5,432 bases of DNA from JAIVJN01 sp036732565. Its GTDB lineage: Bacteria; Acidobacteriota; Vicinamibacteria; Vicinamibacterales; UBA2999. The first letter of the stretch is position 1. Each line of letters starts with the position of its first letter. The stretch covers positions 1-5,432 of the forward strand of contig DAINCF010000493.1 of NCBI GenBank assembly GCA_036732565.1, given 5' to 3'. The notes below the pieces were generated by a model. It had not been told where the DNA came from, searched no databases, and saw nothing but the letters and a program-made list of their open reading frames with translations. Shown piece by piece: positions 1-5,432 of the stretch. The translations under genes were made by a program, and so were the position numbers.

Positions 1-810
1 CTGGCGGCCGCCAAGCTTCGCATCCCGATCGCGCACGTCGAGGCGGGGCTGCGCACGGGCAACCTGCAGGCGCCCTTCCCCGAGGAGCTGAACCGGCGCA
101 TCGTCGATCTCGCGGCGGACCTGCTGTTCGCGCCGACGCCTGGGGCGGCGCGGCACCTTCGGGCGGAGGGCATCCCCAGCTCGCGCATCGTCATAACCGG
201 CAACACCGTGGTCGATGCCCTTCATGACGTCGCGGCGCGCGGCGCTCCGGGCCGCCGAGAGGAGCTGGTGTTGATTACCGCGCATCGGCGCGAGCACCAC
301 GGCGCGCCGCTGGCGAGAATCGTGCGGGCCGTTGGGCACTTGGCGCGGGCGTTTCCGCACGTCAGGTTCGTCCACGTTTCCCATCCGAATCCCCATGTCG
401 TCGAATCGTCGGCCGGAGCGCCGCGTTCACCGAACCTCCAGTTGCTTCCTCCGGTCGACTATCGGACGTTCATCGGGCTCATGCAGCGGGCGCGGTTGAT
501 CCTGACCGACTCCGGCGGCATCCAGGAGGAAGCACCGACGTTCGGGACGCCAGTGCTGGTGCTGCGCGACCGGACCGAGCGACCCGAAGGCGTCGAAGCC
601 GGGACCGCGCGCCTCGTCGGCACCGAGGTCGAGGCGATCGTCGAGACCGCGACATCCCTCCTGAAAGATCGCGTGGCGTGGCAGCGGATGTCGCGGGTCA
701 AGAATCCCTATGGAGACGGCAGAGCGGCGGAACGCATCGTCCGCGCGCTCGCGGGTGCGGACGTGGCACGCGTCGCGCCGCGATCCGAGGTCAGCAGCGC
801 GCACCTATGA
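1..810 (+). CDS. wecB: UDP-N-acetylglucosamine 2-epimerase (non-hydrolysing), 5'-truncated by window edge
   Basis: Cytoplasmic enzyme that interconverts UDP-GlcNAc and UDP-ManNAc, supplying ManNAc-type sugars for surface glycans. The frame is open from base 1; 269 residues are visible. Against the E. coli WecB sequence as I remember it, visible residue 1 matches about residue 104, so roughly 100 N-terminal residues lie outside the window. Family landmarks seen, in order: HVEAGLRTG (visible residues 12-20), PEELNRR (27-33), TGNTVVDAL (about 66-74), TAHRRE (93-98), HPNPHV (128-133), LTDSGGIQEEA (168-178), RDRTERPE (189-196) and NPYGDG (235-240). E14, E28 and H128 align with the E. coli catalytic residues E117, E131 and H213; the equivalent of D95 is off the edge. 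The 3' end overlaps the next gene by 4 bp. The family call is near certain; the pathway (common-antigen-like, capsule or exopolysaccharide) cannot be told from this gene alone. Confidence 0.96.
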   Translation: MAAAKLRIPIAHVEAGLRTGNLQAPFPEELNRRIVDLAADLLFAPTPGAARHLRAEGIPSSRIVITGNTVVDALHDVAARGAPGRREELVLITAHRREHHGAPLARIVRAVGHLARAFPHVRFVHVSHPNPHVVESSAGAPRSPNLQLLPPVDYRTFIGLMQRARLILTDSGGIQEEAPTFGTPVLVLRDRTERPEGVEAGTARLVGTEVEAIVETATSLLKDRVAWQRMSRVKNPYGDGRAAERIVRALAGADVARVAPRSEVSSAHL

Positions 811-1925
811 ACGCCTCGAGTCCCGCCGTCTCGGCGAATCGATTCGACATCGTCCGCTTTCCGATCATCCCATGGGACTTCCGTTTCCAACGACCGCAGC
901 AGCTGCTCTGCCTGCTCGCCGCCGCGGGCCATCGCGCGTTTTATGTCGATTCACAGTTCCGCCCCGCGGGCGACCCGGTCACGTTCAGGACGATTCGCGA
1001 CGGCATCGTCGAGGCGAGCCTGCGCGGCCCGGCCCTGAACATCTACACGAGCGTGATGGACGACGCCGCGCTCGATGCGTTCTTCGAGAGCCTGGACGCC
1101 CTCCGCCTCACGCACGCGTTGGGCGCAACCGCGGCGATCGTCGACCTTCCGTTCTGGCTGCCGCTGGTCGCGCGCGCGCGTCAGATGTTCGGCTGGTCGG
1201 TCGTCTACGACTGCATGGACCATCATGCCGGCTTCGAAGGGATGGGGTCGCACATCTCCGAGCAGGAGGTGACGTTGCTGCGCACGGCGGATCTGGTCAT
1301 CGTCTCGTCAGCGGTGCTGGAGGAGAAGGCGCGCGCGCACAGTGCGAACGTGCTGATGGCACGCAACGCCTGCGACTTCGAGCATTTCACCGGGCGATCG
1401 CCGGCGGACGCGACACGGCCGGTCATCGGGTACTACGGCGCGCTCTCGGAGTGGTTCGACGCAGATCTGGTCGCCGATCTCGCGCAGCGCCGCGGCGACT
1501 GGCAGTTCGTGCTGATCGGACACGTGATGGGAGCCGATGTGTCGCGGCTCTCGACGCTGCCGAACGTGCGGCTCGTCGGCGAGATCCCCTACCCGGATCT
1601 GCCCTCGTGGCTGGCGATGTTCGACGTCACCATTGTCCCGTTCAGGCGCATCCCGCTGACGGAAGCCACCAGCCCGGTGAAGGTTTACGAGACGCTGGCT
1701 GCAGGGAAACCGGTGGTGTCGGTCCCATTGCCGGAGCTGAAGACTTTCTCCGACCTCGTCCGCCTCGCGTCGACGACGGCGGAGTTCGAGCGGGAGATCG
1801 CGGAGGAGTTGAACAGCCCGGGGGCCCAGGCGGTGCGAGCGCGGCGCGGGTTTGCCGCGGGCGAGACCTGGAGCCATCGGATCGCGCTCGTCGAGCCCGC
1901 CATCCGCAGAACGCTCGGCCTCTAG
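807..1925 (+). CDS. GT-B fold glycosyltransferase (GT4/GT1-like), polysaccharide biosynthesis
   Basis: Predicted cytoplasmic glycosyltransferase of 372 residues that would transfer a sugar from a nucleotide donor to a lipid-linked or nascent glycan; donor and acceptor are unknown. The N-terminal half has the W-D-F-R-F-Q-R-P-Q-Q motif (residues 23-32) seen in many polysaccharide GT-B enzymes, and YDCMDHH at 134-140. The C-terminal donor-binding half starts at VIGYYGAL (206-213) and contains SPVKVYE (289-295) followed by TLAAGKP (296-302), where E295 is the usual nucleotide-sugar ribose contact. No signal peptide or membrane segment is evident. I chose the ATG at 807 because it overlaps the upstream epimerase stop as ATGA, a typical translational coupling arrangement, and because the protein becomes family-like right after it. 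An in-frame ATG at 678 would add 43 residues lying wholly inside the epimerase gene and is unlikely. Length fits single-unit GT-B enzymes. Confidence 0.9.
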   Translation: MNASSPAVSANRFDIVRFPIIPWDFRFQRPQQLLCLLAAAGHRAFYVDSQFRPAGDPVTFRTIRDGIVEASLRGPALNIYTSVMDDAALDAFFESLDALRLTHALGATAAIVDLPFWLPLVARARQMFGWSVVYDCMDHHAGFEGMGSHISEQEVTLLRTADLVIVSSAVLEEKARAHSANVLMARNACDFEHFTGRSPADATRPVIGYYGALSEWFDADLVADLAQRRGDWQFVLIGHVMGADVSRLSTLPNVRLVGEIPYPDLPSWLAMFDVTIVPFRRIPLTEATSPVKVYETLAAGKPVVSVPLPELKTFSDLVRLASTTAEFEREIAEELNSPGAQAVRARRGFAAGETWSHRIALVEPAIRRTLGL

Positions 1926-1967
1926 CGGTGCAGATGCACAGTCTTCTTGGCCGAAGTACCGCTCCCA

Positions 1968-2012
1968 CCGAGCCGCCACGCCGCGAGAATGGGCTGGCCT
2001 CACTGCTTTTTT
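1968..2012 (+). terminator. possible weak rho-independent terminator after the glycosyltransferase gene
   Basis: A 6-bp stem can form between CC(g)AGCC at 1968-1974, with one bulged G, and GGCTGG at 1992-1997. The loop is 17 nt. A run of six T lies at 2007-2012. The stem is imperfect and the T run begins 9 nt after it, which is too far for a standard intrinsic terminator, so this is only a candidate. Confidence 0.18.
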
Positions 2013-2246
2013 CAAAGTCAACATACCAGTTGCGACGACGATGGCGCGGGCCGGGACTTTGACGATATCCCTCGCTGAGCTCAGCCGCCAGTGTGCGGGA
2101 AGACATGGATGGGTCCTGCCTCGTCAGCACCCTAATCGCGTAACATTCAGCGGCTACGGTTTGATTGAATCGATCAAAAAGGCCGTTCGCCGCTCTGCCG
2201 CGTCCGATTGGGCACTGAGCCGAATCCGTAGTCGTCGGCCATTTAC

Positions 2247-2250
2247 GAGG
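2247..2250 (+). promoter_or_regulatory. ribosome binding site (weak) for the DUF4214-methyltransferase gene
   Basis: GAGG lies 10 nt before the ATG at 2261. This ATG is the first after the in-frame stop TGA at 2216-2218, which together fix the start reasonably well. Confidence 0.5.
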
Positions 2251-2260
2251 CAACTCCCCC

Positions 2261-3556
2261 ATGCTCCGTCACCTGCATCGTCTTTGGGGTCAAACAACCG
2301 CAACCGGATCAATCGGCCTGCTGTTACCAGACGCGGAACACGCTGCGGCGCTCTCTGCCGGCGAGCGCGTGCAGCTCGTCACTCGCGTGTTCTGGCTGCT
2401 GCTCTGGAGAGCTCCGTCAAAGGCGGAAGCTCGTGAGACGGCGGAGTCACTGGCTGACGGCCTCACGCCTGCAGACTTTCAGCAACGCGTGATGGCCTCG
2501 CCCGAATTTCGTCTGCTGTTCTCGGCGCTGCAAGACCATCAGCAGCAGCGTCAGGATGCGCGCAAGGCCGAGTTCGGATTGCAAAGGCTTGGCGATCACG
2601 AGACGTTCGTCAAAGCGGCGTACGGAGTGCTTCTCGGGCGGGCAGCCGATCCTGGAGGCGCTGGTTACTATGTCGAACAGCTCGAAGGCGGGCACACGCG
2701 CGTGTCCGTGCTGGAAGCGCTGATTCGATCGGCTGAATTCAAGGAGCGCTACGCGGCGATTTGCCCACAGGCCGGTTTTGTCCCACGCGACATACAACTT
2801 TGCGAGCTCGCCAATCCTGCCAAATGGGCGAATCCCGAGTGGCTCGCGCTGCTCAAATCACTGGTCGTGGTCCCAGACGATGCACAATCGATGCACCGAA
2901 AAGGGTACGAATTTACGCAACTGCTTTTCGGGCTTCGTCGTCTCGGCTGCGTGCACGCTGACGCGCGGATCCTCAGTGTGGGCGCCGGTCATGAGCCGGT
3001 TCTGTACTGGCTGGCGAAGTGCGTCCGCCACGTGGTAGCCACGGACGCGTACACAGGCGTCTGGAGCACGCGAGGGGCGCGCGAGGGCGACGGCCGCGTG
3101 ATGGAGAATGCGGCAGCGTTTGCGCCGTTCTCCTATCATCACGATCGCCTGGCGTTCTTGAAAATGGACGGGAGATCGCTGGCATTCGCGGACACGAGTT
3201 TCGACGTCGTCTATTCGTTGTCCGCGGTGGAACACTTCGGTGGGCTCGAGGGTGCGCGTCAATCGATCGCCGAGATGGCCCGTGTCCTCAAACCCGGCGG
3301 CGTTCTGGCGCTTGCCACCGAATACTGCCTTTCGGGTCCACCTCACCACGAGGCCTTCCAACCGGTCCAGGTCCACGCGTTGCTCGATCACCCTTCGCTG
3401 TCGTTGGTCGAGCCCCTCGACGAGCGCGTGTGGTCACGCTACGAGTACCGGGCGATCGACCTGCGCGCTAATCCTCATCAGACACCGCACATGGTGGTGA
3501 CAGACTTGGGCTCGGTGTTCACATCGGTGATGGCGTTTCTCCGCAAACGCGCGTGA
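2261..3556 (+). CDS. DUF4214-repeat protein fused to a class I SAM-dependent methyltransferase
   Basis: A 431-residue protein with no signal peptide. The N-terminal part holds two DUF4214-like repeats: a clear one at residues 116-164 (core VLLGRAADPGGAGYY ... LIRSAEFKERY) and a more degenerate one at 39-87 (LLLWRAPSKAEA ... VMASPEFRLLF). They align without gaps over 49 residues with 13 identities. The C-terminal part is a Rossmann-type methyltransferase: motif I SVGAGHE (239-245), acidic residue D262 at the end of the second strand (VVATDAY), MDGRSLAFADTSFDVVYSLSAVEHFG (302-327, motifs resembling Methyltransf_11) and MARVLKPGGVLALATEY (339-355). A small-molecule or sugar methyl acceptor is plausible; the acceptor is unknown. 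DUF4214 domains are, to my knowledge, often found in proteins of polysaccharide loci, which agrees with the genes upstream. The start follows an in-frame TGA by 14 codons. Methyltransferase call is firm; role is inference. Confidence 0.9.
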   Translation: MLRHLHRLWGQTTATGSIGLLLPDAEHAAALSAGERVQLVTRVFWLLLWRAPSKAEARETAESLADGLTPADFQQRVMASPEFRLLFSALQDHQQQRQDARKAEFGLQRLGDHETFVKAAYGVLLGRAADPGGAGYYVEQLEGGHTRVSVLEALIRSAEFKERYAAICPQAGFVPRDIQLCELANPAKWANPEWLALLKSLVVVPDDAQSMHRKGYEFTQLLFGLRRLGCVHADARILSVGAGHEPVLYWLAKCVRHVVATDAYTGVWSTRGAREGDGRVMENAAAFAPFSYHHDRLAFLKMDGRSLAFADTSFDVVYSLSAVEHFGGLEGARQSIAEMARVLKPGGVLALATEYCLSGPPHHEAFQPVQVHALLDHPSLSLVEPLDERVWSRYEYRAIDLRANPHQTPHMVVTDLGSVFTSVMAFLRKRA

Positions 3557-3584
3557 CAGTGGTCGGCCTCGAGCAACTGCGTCA

Positions 3585-3626
3585 GCACTGAGAGCGGGGG
3601 CTGAATTCCGCCGAGTCCGCCAGTGC
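3585..3626. repeat. inverted repeat / possible imperfect hairpin
   Basis: GCACTG at 3585-3590 is the exact reverse complement of CAGTGC at 3621-3626. Inside it, GCGG (3594-3597) can pair with CCGC (3608-3611). The inner spacing is asymmetric and there is no T tract, so a classic intrinsic terminator is unlikely. It could be a transcript-end stabilising hairpin or chance in GC-rich DNA. Confidence 0.25.
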
Positions 3627-3664
3627 CCGCCTGCGCTAATCTTGTGCTCTCCTTGACGGGAGAC

Positions 3665-3669
3665 GGAGG
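3665..3669 (+). promoter_or_regulatory. strong ribosome binding site for the hydrolase gene
   Basis: GGAGG lies 6 nt before the ATG at 3676, the best Shine-Dalgarno match in the window. With the signal peptide that begins at this ATG, it fixes the start. The frame is closed upstream by TAA at 3637-3639. Confidence 0.8.
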
Positions 3670-3675
3670 CACCCC

Positions 3676-5432
3676 ATGATTCTCAAGACGCTCGTCGCCC
3701 TGGTTCTTGCGGCCGCGCCCGCCTACGCCGATGTGGTTCGGATCGAGGTCACGTCGCGAGCCGACGTCCTCGGCGGGCAGGCGTTCGGCGCCACCGGTCC
3801 TTACGAGAAGCTGTCGGGGTTGATTTACTTCGCCATCGATCCGCACAATTCCGCCAACCAGATCATCGCGGACATCGACAACGCGCCGAAAAACAGCGCC
3901 GGAAAGGTGGAATTCTCGTCGGATTTCTATCTCATCAAGCCCAAGGATCCTGCGCGCGGCAACGGCACGCTGCTCTATGAGGTCTCGAATCGCGGCGGCA
4001 AGAGCATGCTCGCGTTCTTCAATCTCGGCGCCGGCCACGTCGAGCCTTCAACGGCGGCGCACTTTGGCGATGGCTTCCTCCTCGAACGAGGATTCACGCT
4101 CTTGTGGGTTGGCTGGCAATTCGACCCTCCGACGCGCGACGGCCTGGTGCGGGTGTTTGCACCGATCGCACGCGAGGCCGACGGGCGTCCTATTCAAGGA
4201 CTGGTCCGAAGCGACTTCGTGGTCACCGAGACCAGCCGTCAGGCGTCGCTTGCCGATCGCGATCATCTCGCCTACGTCGTCGCCACCCCCAACGATCCAA
4301 CCACCGCCCTCACCGTCCGCGACTCCGTCGAGGGAGCTCGCCGGACGATTCCGCGCGACCAGTGGCAGTTCACCGAGGACGGCAAAGGCGTTCGGTTGGC
4401 GGCGGGCTTCGAGCCCAAGAAGATCTACGAAGTCGTCTACCGCGCGCAGGACCCGCCGCTGGTTGGCGTCGGCCCGGCCGCAATCCGCGACACGGTTTCC
4501 AGGTTGAAGTACGGATCGGCGGCCGAGCTCGGCCTCGCCGCGGGCGCGATCAAGCGGACGATCGCGTTCGGCATCTCGCAGAGCGGACGGTTTCTTCGCA
4601 CCTACCTCTACTACGGCTTCAACGAAGACGAAGCGCATCGCGTGGTGTTCGACGGCGTCATGGCGCACGTCGCGGGGAGCGGGCGCGGGAGCTTCAATCA
4701 TCGCTTCGCGCAGCCCTCGCGCGATGGGCATCCATTCATCAACTTCTTCTACCCGACCGACATCTTTCCCTTCACCGACGATCCGCAGCGCGATCCGGAA
4801 ACGGGCATCGTCGATGGTCTCTTGACGCATTCGGGCAAACCGCAGTTTCAGCCAAAGGTCTTCTACACGAATTCCTCGTATGAGTACTGGGGGCGCGCGG
4901 CGTCGCTCTTCCACACCACCGTTGATGGTCAGAAGGACATGCCGTTGCCCGCAAACGTGCGCGGATATCTGCTCGCCGCCGGTCAGCACGGCGTGGCGAG
5001 CTTCCCTCCATCGCGCACCATCGGCCAGCAGATGAACAACCCGCTCGACTATCGCTGGGTCATGCGGACCCTGCTGGTTGCCATGAACCGTTGGACGACC
5101 GACGGCGTCGCACCGCCGCCAAGCGCCATCCCGCGTATCGCGGACGGAACACTCGTCTCGCCTGACAAGCTCAAATTTCCCACGCTGCCTTCGGTCAACC
5201 TGGCGACCACGCCGCACAAGGCATATCGTGCCAACTATGGCCCGGACTTCATCAGCCGAGGGATCGTGACGCAAGAGCCGCCAGCGATCGGTTCCGCATT
5301 CCCCATCCTGGTGCCGCAAGTTGACGCTGATGGAAACGAGCTGGCCGGCGTTCGCGTTCCCGAGCTCGCCGTGCCGCTCGCGACCTACACCGGATGGAAT
5401 CTCTTCAACGAACGCGCAGGACCACCTCTAGT
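3676..5432 (+). CDS. secreted alpha/beta hydrolase domain-containing protein, 3'-truncated by window edge
   Basis: The frame is open from ATG to the right edge (585 complete codons, no stop). Residues 1-18 form a short Sec signal peptide: Lys4, a hydrophobic core, and cleavage after A-Y-A before D19, so the product should be exported to the periplasm or outside. The mature part begins RIEVTSRADVLGGQAFG, then contains YEVSNRGGK (near 101-109). A nucleophile elbow G-I-S-Q-S-G-R spans 299-305, with S301 the likely nucleophile in a GxSxxG arrangement. E403 (in YTNSSYEYWGR, 397-407) and H438 (AGQHG) are candidates for the other triad members; this is inference from spacing and conservation-like context. 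I believe this is the large 'alpha/beta hydrolase domain' family (Pfam Abhydrolase_10, from memory), whose substrates are mostly unknown; an esterase is likely. It is 119 bp from the methyltransferase gene with its own strong ribosome binding site, so co-transcription is uncertain. The C-terminus lies beyond the window. Confidence 0.88.
   Translation, partial: MILKTLVALVLAAAPAYADVVRIEVTSRADVLGGQAFGATGPYEKLSGLIYFAIDPHNSANQIIADIDNAPKNSAGKVEFSSDFYLIKPKDPARGNGTLLYEVSNRGGKSMLAFFNLGAGHVEPSTAAHFGDGFLLERGFTLLWVGWQFDPPTRDGLVRVFAPIAREADGRPIQGLVRSDFVVTETSRQASLADRDHLAYVVATPNDPTTALTVRDSVEGARRTIPRDQWQFTEDGKGVRLAAGFEPKKIYEVVYRAQDPPLVGVGPAAIRDTVSRLKYGSAAELGLAAGAIKRTIAFGISQSGRFLRTYLYYGFNEDEAHRVVFDGVMAHVAGSGRGSFNHRFAQPSRDGHPFINFFYPTDIFPFTDDPQRDPETGIVDGLLTHSGKPQFQPKVFYTNSSYEYWGRAASLFHTTVDGQKDMPLPANVRGYLLAAGQHGVASFPPSRTIGQQMNNPLDYRWVMRTLLVAMNRWTTDGVAPPPSAIPRIADGTLVSPDKLKFPTLPSVNLATTPHKAYRANYGPDFISRGIVTQEPPAIGSAFPILVPQVDADGNELAGVRVPELAVPLATYTGWNLFNERAGPPL

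Larger units (their letters stand above)
1926..2260. other. 335 bp intergenic region without a convincing gene
   Basis: By hand count this stretch is about 60% GC, slightly below the neighbouring coding DNA. Open frames crossing it on either strand have compositions typical of shadows (rich in Arg, Ser, Pro) and no recognisable motif. A 42-codon frame (1934-2062) has no ribosome binding site. The stretch contains a T6 run at 2007-2012, a 5-bp-arm inverted repeat at 2161-2177, and an in-frame TGA at 2216-2218 that bounds the next gene. I find no promoter with both a good -35 and a good -10 at proper spacing. Its size suggests that the downstream gene is transcribed from its own promoter here. 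Confidence 0.6.
3557..3675. other. 119 bp intergenic region before the hydrolase gene
   Basis: Too short for a family-sized gene and with no recognisable small gene. It contains a long-armed but interrupted inverted repeat (3585-3626), an in-frame TAA (3637-3639) that bounds the next gene, and a strong ribosome binding site at its end. No well-matched promoter pair could be seen by eye. Confidence 0.5.

Noticed and set aside
678..806. Upstream in-frame ATG that would extend the glycosyltransferase by 43 residues
   Set aside because: The extension lies wholly inside the epimerase gene, is Arg/Gly-rich, and lacks family similarity; the ATGA overlap at 807 is a better start.
710..2062. 450-codon open frame on the + strand, longer than the real gene it covers
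   Set aside because: Its translation is extremely Arg-rich and motif-free. The overlapping frame at 807-1925 has clear glycosyltransferase motifs and a coupled start.
1934..2062. 42-codon small frame just after the glycosyltransferase stop
   Set aside because: No Shine-Dalgarno sequence, Arg-rich end and no recognised motif. Conservation in relatives would be needed to revive it.
2161..2177. TTGAT-N7-ATCAA dyad as an operator
   Set aside because: Arms of only 5 bp can arise by chance and there is no recognisable promoter next to it. Kept only as a remark on the gap.
1308..2262. Overlapping - strand open frames (1308-2024 and 1642-2262) reaching into the gap
   Set aside because: Composition dominated by Arg, Pro and Ser, no recognisable domain, and mostly antisense to the glycosyltransferase gene.
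1852..2436. 194-codon + strand frame spanning the 335 bp gap
   Set aside because: It starts inside the glycosyltransferase gene and ends inside the methyltransferase gene, with low-complexity Arg/Ser/Ala composition and no ribosome binding site.
4048..5319. 423-codon open frame on the - strand
   Set aside because: It is the antisense shadow of the alpha/beta hydrolase gene. Its translation is rich in Arg, Val and Asp with no family motif, while the + strand frame has a signal peptide, a ribosome binding site and hydrolase motifs.
1..5432. CRISPR array, tRNA, rRNA, insertion sequence ends or phage genes
   Set aside because: I saw no regularly spaced repeats, no cloverleaf-like tRNA ends, no transposase or integrase motifs and no terminal repeats in the window.

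Overview
The window looks like ordinary chromosomal DNA from a GC-rich Gram-negative bacterium. Genes are all on the + strand, codons mostly end in G or C, and there are no phage, transposon, tRNA, rRNA or CRISPR signals. The gene mix (sugar-nucleotide epimerase, GT-B glycosyltransferase, DUF4214-methyltransferase, and a secreted alpha/beta hydrolase of a kind I associate with soil bacteria) would fit an Acidobacteriota-like organism. That assignment is inference only and weak.

Layout. Positions 1-810 hold the C-terminal ~70% of a non-hydrolysing UDP-N-acetylglucosamine 2-epimerase (WecB type), cut by the left edge. It overlaps by 4 bp (ATGA) with a complete 372-residue GT-B glycosyltransferase at 807-1925, so these two are almost certainly co-transcribed and translationally coupled. 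A gap of 335 bp (1926-2260) follows with no convincing gene. It carries a T6 run and some weak dyad symmetry. Next is a complete 431-residue protein at 2261-3556 with two DUF4214-like repeats followed by a class I SAM-dependent methyltransferase domain. After a further 119 bp gap, a gene with a strong ribosome binding site and a signal peptide starts at 3676 and stays open to the right edge (585 codons seen). It encodes a predicted secreted alpha/beta-hydrolase-domain protein.

How the genes may work together. The epimerase would make UDP-ManNAc from UDP-GlcNAc, the glycosyltransferase would add a sugar to a growing surface glycan, and the DUF4214-methyltransferase could modify a glycan. This reads as the end of a surface or exopolysaccharide biosynthesis locus. 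The hydrolase has its own translation signals and no obvious link to this pathway, so it may mark the locus boundary. I do not see a clear new defence, mobile or regulatory system. The most unusual item is the DUF4214-repeat/methyltransferase fusion.
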